DNA from: Torulaspora globosa
Taxonomy: Eukaryota; Ascomycota; Saccharomycetes; Saccharomycetales; Saccharomycetaceae
Assembly: GCF_014133895.1 (NCBI RefSeq)
Contig: NC_050731.1
Location: 434,001-498,000, forward strand
Reading direction: 5' to 3'
Length of the DNA: 64,000 nucleotides
Positions 27,659 through 37,304 of this stretch are shown here, piece by piece (the first letter of the stretch is position 1; the number at the start of each line of letters is the position of its first letter). Made by a program: the position numbers and the translations under genes. The notes below the pieces were generated by a model. That model was not told the origin of the DNA. It saw only the letters and a program-made list of their open reading frames with translations, and searched no databases.

Positions 27659-28657
27659 TTACATTTCTTTAAAAGTTGCTTCCAGTAGCTGATTTAATGT
27701 GTTAGCCCACTTACCAGGCTCACCACCATCTTTGATGAGTGAATCGCAATGCTTCCTCATGTCCTCCAGAAACTGTTCCTTTACAATTGTCTGGCGAGCT
27801 CTGACATCCTGACTCGAAAACCCTGATATTGCAGAATCGGCGTTAGACTGCTCTTGCTTGTTCTGCAGCTGTCTTGTGAACAGTTTCAGGTGCTCATAGG
27901 GTTGCGGGCATTCGGGAATGAGATATTGGTTTGGCTGAATGTTTGACATTTCAGCGCCGCCCTCTAGGTCCTGGTCTACCGCTTCCTCAGTGCAACCGTG
28001 CTTTATCAGTTCACTTAACGCCTCTAAATGAGCGGCAATCTGCCTCGAGTCCCGCTTGCTGTCGTGAACAACGTTAGCACTTTGATTCTTAGTCGACCGA
28101 GACCATCCTAGGATGCTGAATGAGCCCAAGAGCATCTTGGTAAAAGACTGACTGCACACCTCAGGGCCGCAGAACCTCAGCAAAACTTTCAGAAACTTGG
28201 TCGAGTCCGTCTGGATCGAAGGCATAATGTGGGTCATTGCCATGTTCAGGTACAAGATGAACACCTTGCAATGAAGCTTCAACACCTGCGAATCACGCAC
28301 TCCAATCTCTTCAATAAGTTCCATAAGAGATGTTCGAATCTGTCTCGAGTCATCGCATATAAGGGGAATACTTTGATTGAGCAACGGTGTCATTAGTCTA
28401 GTATTGATGATCTTCGGTATCATTTTATGGAAAGTCTGCAAAGTCTCTCTTCTCACTGTCGAATTGTGATGCTTCAGCAGCGGTAGCCTCTTCGATAAAT
28501 CATCATCGTGCGCAAGATGCTGACTTCTGATAGATATGGTCTTGGAAACGAATGATGTGTCTGTAACGTTGCTAGGCTTCGGTTTGGCTTTGCCCACCTT
28601 TAGCTTCTTCTTCTGAAAATCTTTCACTTTCAGCTTCTGTTTCTTTGATTTGGACAT
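27659..28657 (-). CDS. IPI1: Pre-60S ribosome assembly factor Ipi1
   Basis: The product is 332 aa (334 aa in S. cerevisiae). The N terminus is very basic (KSKKQKLKVKDFQKKKLKVG, a nuclear/nucleolar signal). The rest is an ARM/HEAT-like helical region with RRETLQTFHKMIPKIINTRL and TSLMELIEEIG. Ipi1 acts with Rix1 and Ipi3 in ITS2 processing and pre-60S maturation. PAC and RRPE motifs lie upstream (separate entry), as expected for a ribosome-biogenesis gene. It is divergent from RQC1. Confidence 0.95.
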   Translation of the reverse strand: MSKSKKQKLKVKDFQKKKLKVGKAKPKPSNVTDTSFVSKTISIRSQHLAHDDDLSKRLPLLKHHNSTVRRETLQTFHKMIPKIINTRLMTPLLNQSIPLICDDSRQIRTSLMELIEEIGVRDSQVLKLHCKVFILYLNMAMTHIMPSIQTDSTKFLKVLLRFCGPEVCSQSFTKMLLGSFSILGWSRSTKNQSANVVHDSKRDSRQIAAHLEALSELIKHGCTEEAVDQDLEGGAEMSNIQPNQYLIPECPQPYEHLKLFTRQLQNKQEQSNADSAISGFSSQDVRARQTIVKEQFLEDMRKHCDSLIKDGGEPGKWANTLNQLLEATFKEM

Positions 28658-28728
28658 GAATCTCTAAGCGTTTCCACGGTTCAATGATCAATTGGAGGAC
28701 TAGTTCTCAGCCTTCTCTATGTTATATA

Positions 28729-28762
28729 GCGATGAGATGAGATGAGCTAACCAAAATTTTCA
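28729..28762. promoter_or_regulatory. PAC and RRPE motifs in the IPI1/RQC1 divergent promoter
   Basis: GCGATGAGAT at 28729-28738 is an exact PAC box, followed by further GATGAG copies. AAAATTTTCA at 28753-28762 is an RRPE (reverse TGAAAATTTT). In S. cerevisiae these bind Dot6/Tod6 and Stb3 and coordinate ribosome-biogenesis genes. They lie 72-105 bp upstream of IPI1 and just 5' of RQC1. Confidence 0.7.
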
Positions 28763-28850
28763 GATTGAGCTTACTAGTAAAAATAAGGCTACTTACAGCT
28801 TAAAGACAGTACTAATTGGATGGAAGAGGTTCCATTGGGTAGCTTTTACG

Positions 28851-30974
28851 ATGAGTTCAAGAGCATTGAGGAAATTGCAGAACGATGAGGAACTTTTAGA
28901 ATCGCTTTTGAAGACATCTGGTTCGAAGGAGGCCTCGCCAGCGGCCGCTAAGACTGCAACACCGAAAGTTAACATGTTTGCTCTTATGAATGATGAGGAT
29001 GCTGATGAATGTTTGGAAGATGGAGAAGATGAAATTGACGGCGATTCATGTTATGACAAGCAGGTTGAGCAAGTAGAGGTCCAGCTGCCTACTAAATCGC
29101 AGAGAAAGAAGATGAAGAAGAACAAGAAGAGAGGGAAAAAGACGAATTCTCGGGAGATTGAGCAAAATGATGCCAAAAATGACATCGAAGAGAATGAGTT
29201 GGATGAAATTATCCAGCAGTTTCGCAAGAAAGATGTACAAAAGTATGGGCTACAGGATGAAGAAATTTCAGACGAGTTCCACACAGCATATGAATCTGAA
29301 GACGATGAAATAGCAAGAGCAGTCACAATGGGCGACCTTATAGGCGACAGCGGGTTTTCAAATTTTCCGAGAAAAGGACTCCGTAGCTACCAGAGATTCT
29401 TCAACGCTGACTTCAAGAAACTTGACCCGCACTACGAATTCAAACTGTTGTTTGGCGACCTCAGCACGAAGTCGTTGGAAGATATCGACTCGATGACGAC
29501 CTCTCACGTCTCGCCGCAGCAGCTGAAGCAGCTTCAGCGTATGAAACGTCTGATAAAAAACTGGGGCGGGAAAGATCATCGCTCAGTGCCCAATGGACCG
29601 GGCTCCAGTGCACACCGTTTACAGTTTACAAAAGTTAGAGAGGATTGGCTGCCAACTCCAAGAGGTGAACTAGCCTTGAAAGCATTAACGTTGAATGACT
29701 TACGTGAGTGGCAGATGTGGCAGAGACCTAGAGATTGGAAAGATGTCATCGATGAGGACATCCAGGAAATGAAGAAATCCATTGCATTCTATAAATTTGA
29801 GCCCTTGAGTCCTGATGTGAACAGAAAGGCAATGACGGAGTTTTATCTCAGTACGATCTTGCATCCAGACCATGAGGCTTTGATTCATCTCATATCTTCG
29901 AAGTATCCTTATCATGTGCCGGCATTACTTCAAGTAGCTCTTATTCTGATTAGACAGGGGGATAGGTCAAACACTAATGGTCTTCTTCAGAGAGCTCTGT
30001 TCGTTTTTGACCGTGCTTTGAAGTCTGGAATCCAGTTCAACTCACTTTCATGCCAGCTGCCATACATCTACTTCTACAACAGACAGTTTTACTTTGCGAT
30101 ATTCCGCTATGTGCTAGCCTTAGCGCAACGAGGAGCGGTTGCAACTGCAAGCGAATGGTGCAAAGTTCTTTGGTCACTAAGCCCATTGGAAGATCCGCTA
30201 GGATGTAGATACTTCATTGACCACTACTTACTGCTGAACAACGACTACCAGTATCTGATAGACTTATCGAAATCCGCGCTAGTTACTTCTTACAAGCAAT
30301 GGTGCACACTAGGGTTGGCCTTGAGTGCTGTATTGAGTTACCTGAGGGTAGGACTCCCGGAAGAAGCTCGCAAGGCTTTAAGAAACTCTTTCAACCTCCA
30401 TATCAACTCCTATTCCATGATGTTCATTGAAAAGCTATCTGGGGATCCCAGTTTGACCGCCGGAGCTGAACTGAAGATTACTTCTTCGGAATTAATTGAG
30501 ACAAAGGCATATATGGCTAGATTTGCGACAGTGTGGTCAAAGCCTGAGGAAATTACTTTTCTACGTGATGAGATGGCTTCTCTGTACAAGATAATTCGTG
30601 AGGGAAAAGCTGATTTTATGCAAGTTTCAGTAGCTGAATGCCATGACTGTGACGGTGAAAATCCTTTATTCATCAAAGGAATGCCAGTCAACTTACTTCG
30701 ATTTGCCATTTTATCTGAAGAGCCTTCAGTGATGGGCTCATTACCACCCCAGATTTGGGAAGACAACGAGGTTTACGAGTTCGATGTCCTACCGCCAACC
30801 CCGACTTCGAAAGAGTCAATCGAAGTCCTAGAGACAGTCAAGAATTTCATAGAAGAGAAAGAATTAATCACTCATGAAATGGAAAGGATGCAAGACGAGG
30901 AAATTTTGAATCAGGTAAGGCAAATGTCCCTTGAACAATTCTTAGAGGAGAATCCCAACGCTGGAGTTGAGTAA
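28851..30974 (+). CDS. RQC1: Ribosome quality control complex subunit 1 (TCF25 family)
   Basis: The product is 707 aa (723 aa in S. cerevisiae). It begins MSSRALRKLQNDEELLESLL and carries an acidic segment followed by a Lys-rich stretch (KSQRKKMKKNKKRGKKTN, about residues 79-97). The TCF25 domain fills about 160-600, with GLRSYQRFFNADFKKLDPHY and CQLPYIYFYNRQFYFAIFRY. Rqc1 works with Ltn1, Rqc2 and Cdc48 on stalled 60S particles to degrade nascent chains. The poly-basic stretch is also known in S. cerevisiae Rqc1. It corresponds to YDR333C and converges on STE12. Confidence 0.95.
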   Translation: MSSRALRKLQNDEELLESLLKTSGSKEASPAAAKTATPKVNMFALMNDEDADECLEDGEDEIDGDSCYDKQVEQVEVQLPTKSQRKKMKKNKKRGKKTNSREIEQNDAKNDIEENELDEIIQQFRKKDVQKYGLQDEEISDEFHTAYESEDDEIARAVTMGDLIGDSGFSNFPRKGLRSYQRFFNADFKKLDPHYEFKLLFGDLSTKSLEDIDSMTTSHVSPQQLKQLQRMKRLIKNWGGKDHRSVPNGPGSSAHRLQFTKVREDWLPTPRGELALKALTLNDLREWQMWQRPRDWKDVIDEDIQEMKKSIAFYKFEPLSPDVNRKAMTEFYLSTILHPDHEALIHLISSKYPYHVPALLQVALILIRQGDRSNTNGLLQRALFVFDRALKSGIQFNSLSCQLPYIYFYNRQFYFAIFRYVLALAQRGAVATASEWCKVLWSLSPLEDPLGCRYFIDHYLLLNNDYQYLIDLSKSALVTSYKQWCTLGLALSAVLSYLRVGLPEEARKALRNSFNLHINSYSMMFIEKLSGDPSLTAGAELKITSSELIETKAYMARFATVWSKPEEITFLRDEMASLYKIIREGKADFMQVSVAECHDCDGENPLFIKGMPVNLLRFAILSEEPSVMGSLPPQIWEDNEVYEFDVLPPTPTSKESIEVLETVKNFIEEKELITHEMERMQDEEILNQVRQMSLEQFLEENPNAGVE

Positions 30975-31116
30975 GAAAATTAGATGTAATGGTTATAGCG
31001 AAGGTAGTTATTGTTACACGGCTTGTATTAGTACACTTTTCGGATTAAAAACCGAATACATTATTAGCTGGAGAACGTCCTATACATAATGGCGACCAGT
31101 GCGCCACCGTGTCGAC

Positions 31117-33207
31117 TCATTCGGATTCTTCTCGATTCTGAAGCTGAGGCTGCAGATCATCCGCGTTTAGATACTCTTCCGGTGGCCCAGCACTCGCTCC
31201 ATCGTTCACTTGTGCTACCAAAGTGTTCGATTCGGGCGTCGGTATCGAGAACCGTTGCCCAACATCAGAATTGACGCGGTCGTTGCCCTCAGCTGAGGCC
31301 TTTGGTTGGGTGGGTTTTGCTTTGACATTTGAAGCTTGTTGCTTCCTTAGCTGGGAATTTGTCCGAAGATGGGAAGGTTTTACTACTTTAGAATGTTTCG
31401 ATACGTTTTTGGCAGTGGCAACATTTCCTGGATATGGCTGCCGACGATGAGTAAAAGATGTAGGGGGTTGCTGCTGATGCATACTTGCTCCCGAGTGAGT
31501 TTTGGTTGTAGCGGACGTTGATCTAGGTCCATGTGGTGAAGAGATCGATTGAGGCCAAGCATTTTGAGCCATCGAGAGGTATGGAGTCCTTCCAGTAACA
31601 GGAGTAGAACGAAAGCTCGGTGTGAAAGGCCTAGGAACAAAACCTGTACCGGATGCTGGCGGTTGCATAGCTTGGGGAGGCACAAAGCCCCAGTTCGGGA
31701 GCTCAGGCTGTAGAAGATAACCCTGGTCATAGACTTCTTGTGATGGAGGGAGGTCATCATATCCATAGCTCAAGGCCTCACTTGGATACATTGTCATATC
31801 AGCCTGAGGGTGATACCCATGAAAAGTCCCGCCATTGAAGGCTTTGGAATATGGATTTAGATATTGTGCTTGAGACTGGTATAATGGTTGCTGTTGTTGA
31901 TCTGAAAAGCTCGAGTTGTTTTTCTCAAGACTGTCGCTAAGATCAGCTTGCTCCGGGATCTTGTCCTTGGGCGATTCCTCACCACTAGAGGTGGGCGACC
32001 TCTCTTGTGGCTGCGAGGTCCAGTACCTGTTGCTGTTGACTAAAAACTGCGATCGTGTCCCAGATAACGGCACAGCAAAGGGTGTATGCATAGCGTACGG
32101 TGGGAAAAATGCAAAGGTCGCTGTTGGCGGTACCATTTCTTCTTCATATCTATTGTCATAAAATGGCGGAAGATGAGCAGTTGCCGTTCTCATATTGAGA
32201 GATTCAAATTCTCTTTCCTGATGAGGGTACTCGATCTCGACAGGGAAATAGTCCAATGGGAAATCACCACGATCGGCTTCGTCAATTGTATCTACATCAT
32301 CCTTGTGGATGTCCGAATTATTCAGTTCTAAATTGCTTGGTTCAACGACCAACTTCTGCGGCTCAAAGTCGGCGCTAGTGTCGGGCGACGACAGGTCTTG
32401 TTGAGTGTCCGTCGAGCTATCAATGTGTATGCCGAAGCCAGTATCGTCTTGAATAATGTCCTTTAAAGTTGACTTTGTGTTATCTTCTGTCTTGAACTTC
32501 ATATCCTGCTCCTGAACCACCATTCTGCTCGATATGACCGGCTCCGAACCCAAGATCTCCTCTGACTTCGCTTTTAAATACCTCGTCAGCTGTTCGTTCA
32601 GCGTCTTATTAGACAAAATGTCAAACGTGAAAGACAGAGCAGGCTCCGTAATGGCTCTGGTTGTTGACGGTTGATTCAAACTTTCCCTCTTCAAGTCTCT
32701 CTCCAAAGCGTCGGCGAACAGCTCATCATGAGGCACGCTGAACCAAAAGAATACTTTTTGCTTCTTCTGAGTCTTTAAGCAGAGGTTTCTGAACAGAAAT
32801 GACAAAAACTCAGACTTCGGTTGCTCCAGAGTGGCATCCACACCGCATTTCAAATTTCTCAGATCCGAGAAAATGCCTTCTTCAAACTTCTTCTTCTGCA
32901 CAACTTCCCTACCAAATTTTTGCATCCTATACATGCAACACTTCACGATATCTGTTCCAGTGATATAGTACAAACTGTTCCAAAACACACATGACACGAA
33001 TCCTTGGTCATTATTCAGATAATATCGTCTAATTATTTGATTTTCCTGCCAGTTCACCGGCGCTGTTGCCAGAAAGAATTTCAAATCATCAATCAACCGC
33101 AGCGACTCTTCGATATTCTCTCGCGACGACTCCGGCAGAAAACCGTCCTCATTAATCTCATTCTTCAACACTTCTTCCGTCCGAGAGCTTGAGGTACATA
33201 TCTTCAT
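31117..33207 (-). CDS. STE12: Pheromone/filamentation transcription factor Ste12
   Basis: The 696-aa protein (688 aa in S. cerevisiae) has an almost unchanged homeodomain-like DNA-binding region at about residues 25-190: LKFFLATAPVNWQENQIIRR, CCMYRMQKFGREVVQKKKFE, FLFRNLCLKTQKKQKVFFWF. Other conserved patches are DFPLDYFPVEIEYP, RPFTPSFRSTPV and PTPESNTLVAQV near the C terminus, the regions bound by Dig1/Dig2 and needed for activation. Kss1/Fus3 MAP kinases activate it. The ATG at 33207 gives MKICTSSSRTEE, matching S. cerevisiae MKVQITNSRTEE; a TTG at 33216 is ignored. Its promoter has several pheromone response elements. Confidence 0.97.
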   Translation of the reverse strand: MKICTSSSRTEEVLKNEINEDGFLPESSRENIEESLRLIDDLKFFLATAPVNWQENQIIRRYYLNNDQGFVSCVFWNSLYYITGTDIVKCCMYRMQKFGREVVQKKKFEEGIFSDLRNLKCGVDATLEQPKSEFLSFLFRNLCLKTQKKQKVFFWFSVPHDELFADALERDLKRESLNQPSTTRAITEPALSFTFDILSNKTLNEQLTRYLKAKSEEILGSEPVISSRMVVQEQDMKFKTEDNTKSTLKDIIQDDTGFGIHIDSSTDTQQDLSSPDTSADFEPQKLVVEPSNLELNNSDIHKDDVDTIDEADRGDFPLDYFPVEIEYPHQEREFESLNMRTATAHLPPFYDNRYEEEMVPPTATFAFFPPYAMHTPFAVPLSGTRSQFLVNSNRYWTSQPQERSPTSSGEESPKDKIPEQADLSDSLEKNNSSFSDQQQQPLYQSQAQYLNPYSKAFNGGTFHGYHPQADMTMYPSEALSYGYDDLPPSQEVYDQGYLLQPELPNWGFVPPQAMQPPASGTGFVPRPFTPSFRSTPVTGRTPYLSMAQNAWPQSISSPHGPRSTSATTKTHSGASMHQQQPPTSFTHRRQPYPGNVATAKNVSKHSKVVKPSHLRTNSQLRKQQASNVKAKPTQPKASAEGNDRVNSDVGQRFSIPTPESNTLVAQVNDGASAGPPEEYLNADDLQPQLQNREESE

Positions 33208-33695
33208 CTTGTACAACTCTCAAGATGAGTACCAGGAAACTCCGATGCGGATATGTGTCTAAAATCTCAAACAAAAAAGACTCCGAGATCGATTACTATT
33301 AGCGCTCAAGTTGCAACCTCGCTTCTCGATAACTTATTCACAATAGTAGAGATCCAAAGGCCTTTCAAGAATGTTTCTAACTCTGAGGTGATATCCTTTT
33401 TAAAGGTCCTTTGATTGCCTCATCATGAAACCTCTATAATCACGTTTCAACTTTGCCATTCTGAAACACCTCTGGCTTCCTGTTTCAGATTTGAAACTTC
33501 ACATTCTCGAGATGCAGATCGTGTGCGCACGTGACGCAAAGATGTTTCAAGATGGAACATTGTTTGGAAGCCGGATGAGATGCCATGAAATGGGATGGGA
33601 ACAGCTGGATTAGCCGTCTCTGGTATTCTCGACGCCACCTCAAGCCCGTTTCGGAGTTTGTTATTGATGCGGAGAGGTAAGTTGGGGAAAAGGGC
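33208..33695. other. STE12 upstream region
   Basis: This 488-bp gap lies between the STE12 ATG and the SAM35 stop; both genes are on the minus strand, so it is essentially the STE12 promoter. It holds seven TGAAACA-like elements (separate entry) and a CACGTGAC box at 33528-33535. No RNA gene or ORF stands out. Confidence 0.7.
33372..33549. promoter_or_regulatory. Cluster of pheromone response elements upstream of STE12
   Basis: Exact TGAAACA (either strand) occurs at 33462-33468, 33481-33487 and 33543-33549. One-mismatch copies are TGTTTCT 33372-33378, TGAAACC 33426-33432, CGTTTCA 33443-33449 and TGAAACT 33492-33498. The elements are 165-342 bp from the STE12 ATG. Ste12 binds TGAAACA, and STE12 autoregulation is known in S. 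cerevisiae; the same loop is inferred here. Confidence 0.75.
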
Positions 33696-34676
33696 TCAAT
33701 TGAGCGCAGCCTTCTGTAGTTTTTGGACCGTCAGTTTCGCCTGCTTTGTGAGTCCTTGACATTGGTTCTCGACAAAAGCTCTGAGCGGCGCCATTTCGTC
33801 AAGGTTCAAAATGCATAGAATGTAGCTGGCGATTTTGAGCTCTAAATAGGTCGGAGAGACATCCTTTGTAGACCGAAGCGATGGATCAGACATGATATCC
33901 TGGAATTGTAGCAGCGTCTTCTTGCATTTGTCAAAGATTGGCTTCAGAAGGTGGTTCAATGAACGAGCCTTGTAAACGTTTAGGGGAGACTCAATGTTCT
34001 TGACAAGCTCTTTGTGACGTAAATGAAATTCATTTCGCTTGACAAGCGCTAGCTTCATGTTGCCTATGGCGAGGTGGCCCAAGAGGGCCGTTGTGCTCTT
34101 GGGATCGTGCGAATACAGCCGCAAAAACTCTTCTTCTGTCGTGTGGTAGAGAACTTGGATGATCCAGCAGTCGTACACGACATGGTCCAGCATCGTGATG
34201 TACATCAACTGTTCTGCATCGTGAGAGACGCGTGTTCTTAATATCTCGTCAATCCCCTCGGCAGATCTGATGCTCCTCTTGCTGAATCCTTCAACAAGAA
34301 TCGGTAGCGATTCCTTGGCGCTGGCTGCGTGGGACAGTAACGCAATGCTATGTGGGTAACCTCTTCCTTCGCAAGTGGAGCCGTTTGGTAAGCCCAGAGC
34401 GTTCTTCTTGCAAAGCGCGAATTGGGCGTATAGACATAAAGGATCGGTGGCCAGCAGGCAACCGGACTCGAGTTCGGCAAATACATTGTACACTCCCAGC
34501 ATAAACGTGTTGTTTGGGGTATCCTGACGGGCATTAGAACCCTGGAACGCGAACTTTCGCCGGCTTATCTCGCCGCTCATTGAATCATCCTGCTTTGAAA
34601 TAGCCGGATATATGGCCAATGGAAAGCTATCAAAGATTGTCTTGATAGGACCTGGGACTGAGAAAAAGCTAGGCAT
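33696..34676 (-). CDS. SAM35: Mitochondrial outer-membrane sorting and assembly subunit Sam35
   Basis: The product is 326 aa (329 aa in S. cerevisiae). Recognisable blocks: SFFSVPGPIKTIFDSFPL at the N terminus, LGVYNVFAELESG, ALLATDP-like LLATDPLCLYAQFALCKKN, DAEQLMYITMLDHVVYDCWI and YLELKIASYILCILN near the C terminus. Sam35 (Tob38) caps the cytosolic side of Sam50 and recognises the beta signal of outer-membrane beta-barrel precursors. It has no cleavable presequence. It sits between STE12 and IRC3, combining YHR083W with YDR332W order. Confidence 0.94.
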   Translation of the reverse strand: MPSFFSVPGPIKTIFDSFPLAIYPAISKQDDSMSGEISRRKFAFQGSNARQDTPNNTFMLGVYNVFAELESGCLLATDPLCLYAQFALCKKNALGLPNGSTCEGRGYPHSIALLSHAASAKESLPILVEGFSKRSIRSAEGIDEILRTRVSHDAEQLMYITMLDHVVYDCWIIQVLYHTTEEEFLRLYSHDPKSTTALLGHLAIGNMKLALVKRNEFHLRHKELVKNIESPLNVYKARSLNHLLKPIFDKCKKTLLQFQDIMSDPSLRSTKDVSPTYLELKIASYILCILNLDEMAPLRAFVENQCQGLTKQAKLTVQKLQKAALN

Positions 34677-34798
34677 CTATATTCGCTTTTGTGTTGCTTG
34701 AAACCCTTGTTGGTCTTGATGTTTTTTTATTAGAGAACCGATAATTGAACGTCAAAATCATTATACTATAAACTAAAAAATTACAATAATGAATATAT

Positions 34799-36757
34799 CT
34801 ATAACTTGGCCTTCTTGTATTCCAAAACTTTTAACAATGACTTTATCGGGTAGACTGATGCCAAGCTGGTTGCGAAAAGGATGTTACTAGCTTCGCCCTT
34901 ATTCAGTCTGTCAGCAAATGTCGCGATGTCTATGGGCGACAGCGAAGGATACGAGGAGCCATCAGTATTCAATCGGCTCTGCAGCTTTCGCTTTATTGAG
35001 TTCTTTTGCTTTACGGTCGCCGGCTGTTTCCGCCACTTGGCAAATCTTGTGAAGTTCTTGACAGAACTGTTGTCTTCTGTGGTTTTCGATAAGATTTCAA
35101 TTACTTCAGCCACTTTACTGATGGCTTTTGAGAACTCTCCAGTTTTTATAAGCTCCCGGGGGATGAATCTGACGCCCGTCTTATCCCTCAGATAGTGGGG
35201 AATTTCACGGTAAAGTCGTAAAACATATTCCACTGCATTGCCTTTAATGTTTTGCTTATAGAGCCTGAGGTGGTGACCGTTGTGAAGCGAAAACCCCCAC
35301 CCGTCCTTAGCAAATTTTACCCAGGGATATACAGAAGTCGGGAAAAAAGTCCTCTCATCGAGTGCCATGTCAGTAACAGCGCTAGTGGTCTGTTGCTGGT
35401 CGTAAAAACTTCTGAAGTTGTCAAATGTACTGAGAGTGAGATCGAATGAGTCGATCTCGTTAAGCCAAGCATGGAATGATTCTTGGTAAGCCTCTTCCTT
35501 CTCGAGCTGCCGATTTCTTTCAAGCTCTATTTCTTCCTTAATCTTCAGCAGATCACTCATCGTCGCATCCTGCAAAGTACCCTGGAAATGCTCGATACCA
35601 GCCAATGTTGGCACCGAGACGACGCCAACGTTGGAAGCGCCCACAAAATCGATAATGTGGCAGTGGTCCTTGGAATGATGTAATCGCAAACCGCGGCCAA
35701 TCATCTGGATCAGCAGGGAGCGGGACCTAGTCGGGCGACATAGAAGTATACAGTCGATATTCGGCATATCTGTACCTTCGGTGAAGATACCACAGTTAAT
35801 CAAAACCTCGATCCTGCCCGCTCTAAAATCTCTAACTATCTGATCCCTCTTCTCTGTGGGGGTGTTGGAAGTCACATAACCAGCGGTGACGCCTCGATCG
35901 CGGAAGAGCTGATAAAGCGACTCCACATGCTTTATGTCAACAGCAAATAGAAGCGTTGACTTGAATCCATTCGCTGCCCGTTTATGAAGATAAGCATTGA
36001 GCACAACTTCGTTCAGCTGCTCCGTATTCAACGCACTAGACAACTTATCTAGCTTGAAATCCTTCGTGCCGCTTGAAAGCTCCACCTTGGAAAGATCGCA
36101 ATCTATGTTCACCGTCGTGAACTTCCCCTCGCACAGCCACTTATCGCTAATCATCTCGAGGATGCCCCTGTGATACACAATTTCGTCCATAACGGTCGAC
36201 AACGCCTTGTTGTCGGCTCTTTCGAAAGTTGCGCTAAAGCCAACCACCGGTACGGCCCCATCGTAGTGGTCCAAAATCTTCAAATACGAATTCGCGACAG
36301 CGTGGTGGGCCTCGTCGATAATAATAAGGTCAAAATAGTCCCGAGGATGGTTGTCCAGCCTCCGAATCAACGATTGCGTCGAAGCAATCACCACTTCTAC
36401 CCTTCCCGCGCTCCTGTCCAGCGACGCGACGCATTTGCCCATCTCAATTTGAACACTGCTGTGTGGAATACATTTTCTCACGGTCCCAGCGGCCTGCATT
36501 ACCAGCTCTCTTCGGTGCGCCAGAATCAAAGTGCGCGCAAACCCATGCTTCTCGCTCAATTGCTTAACCAGATTGCTAAATATGACAGTCTTGCCACCGC
36601 CAGTAGCCAACGACACACCTATCCTGACCCTTGGACCCTCTCTCTTCACTATCCGGTCAATACATCGATCGATCACGTGCTGCTGGTAATCTCGCAATTG
36701 TACCGTCGAAGAGTGGCGGACAGCCGATCTGCACCACTTCACCAGCTCCCTGATCAT
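34799..36757 (-). CDS. IRC3: Mitochondrial superfamily 2 DNA helicase Irc3
   Basis: The 652-aa protein (689 aa in S. cerevisiae) has a short basic N terminus (MIRELVKWCRSAVRHSS), suited to import. The helicase core follows: LRDYQQ (Q-tip), Walker A SLATGGGKT (49-57), LAHRREL, DEAH 148-151, GFSATFERAD, and C-terminal motifs NCGIFTEGTDMPNIDCILLC and QMIGRGLRLH. Irc3 maintains mtDNA and unwinds branched DNA structures. The open frame starts from a TTG at 36862; the ATG at 36757 is preferred and places the core at the same distance from the start as in S. cerevisiae. Confidence 0.93.
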   Translation of the reverse strand: MIRELVKWCRSAVRHSSTVQLRDYQQHVIDRCIDRIVKREGPRVRIGVSLATGGGKTVIFSNLVKQLSEKHGFARTLILAHRRELVMQAAGTVRKCIPHSSVQIEMGKCVASLDRSAGRVEVVIASTQSLIRRLDNHPRDYFDLIIIDEAHHAVANSYLKILDHYDGAVPVVGFSATFERADNKALSTVMDEIVYHRGILEMISDKWLCEGKFTTVNIDCDLSKVELSSGTKDFKLDKLSSALNTEQLNEVVLNAYLHKRAANGFKSTLLFAVDIKHVESLYQLFRDRGVTAGYVTSNTPTEKRDQIVRDFRAGRIEVLINCGIFTEGTDMPNIDCILLCRPTRSRSLLIQMIGRGLRLHHSKDHCHIIDFVGASNVGVVSVPTLAGIEHFQGTLQDATMSDLLKIKEEIELERNRQLEKEEAYQESFHAWLNEIDSFDLTLSTFDNFRSFYDQQQTTSAVTDMALDERTFFPTSVYPWVKFAKDGWGFSLHNGHHLRLYKQNIKGNAVEYVLRLYREIPHYLRDKTGVRFIPRELIKTGEFSKAISKVAEVIEILSKTTEDNSSVKNFTRFAKWRKQPATVKQKNSIKRKLQSRLNTDGSSYPSLSPIDIATFADRLNKGEASNILFATSLASVYPIKSLLKVLEYKKAKL

Positions 36758-37304
36758 CAACTGCAACTGACAATAACCTCTAGCGCCTCCGCAACCTTCA
36801 AGACTGCCTAGTATCACCGTCACGTGACTCAAAGCCTTTTCCAACGCCTTCCTATCTCCCAACCAGCCACTAAAGAGTACCTGCGCTTCGCTTCTCTCAG
36901 CAATCAGCCGCCATGGAGTCCTCGCCCTGCCAGTCTCTCAATCCTGCGGCTTCCGCTGTTCTTCGCAGTGTTTGTTGTTGGCTTTATCTGAAAGAGCGGC
37001 TGGACTTCGTTTGACTCCTGGAAAAGAAACTTGTCGAATATCAAAGACAAAGAACGACTATCTATAATCAACACTTCACACAACAACAGAAGATACAAAA
37101 GGTTTGATATCAGCTCAGGTTGTCACGGTAGCGGCGATTGACGAAGACGGTTGGGATTGGCTGCTAGGCTACGTTGTGTCGAAGTGTCAGAGATCGGTTT
37201 TGCGAGGTAATTTGAAAGACATAAGGTGAACTGGCCAGTGGCTTGCGTTCCTTGTATGGGTTTGCATTGAAGTTAGGAAAGGATTTTGTTGGATATACTC
37301 GGTC
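36758..37304. other. Divergent promoter region IRC3/KSP1
   Basis: This 547-bp gap lies between divergent genes. It carries a perfect GTCACGTGAC palindrome near IRC3 (separate entry). No other gene is seen; short ORFs such as 36904-37098 (minus) lack support. Confidence 0.6.
36819..36828. promoter_or_regulatory. Perfect palindromic Cbf1-type E-box GTCACGTGAC
   Basis: The 10-bp palindrome lies 62 bp upstream of the IRC3 ATG and about 480 bp from KSP1. It matches RTCACGTG on both strands, the Cbf1 consensus. Control of IRC3 is inferred from proximity. Confidence 0.55.
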
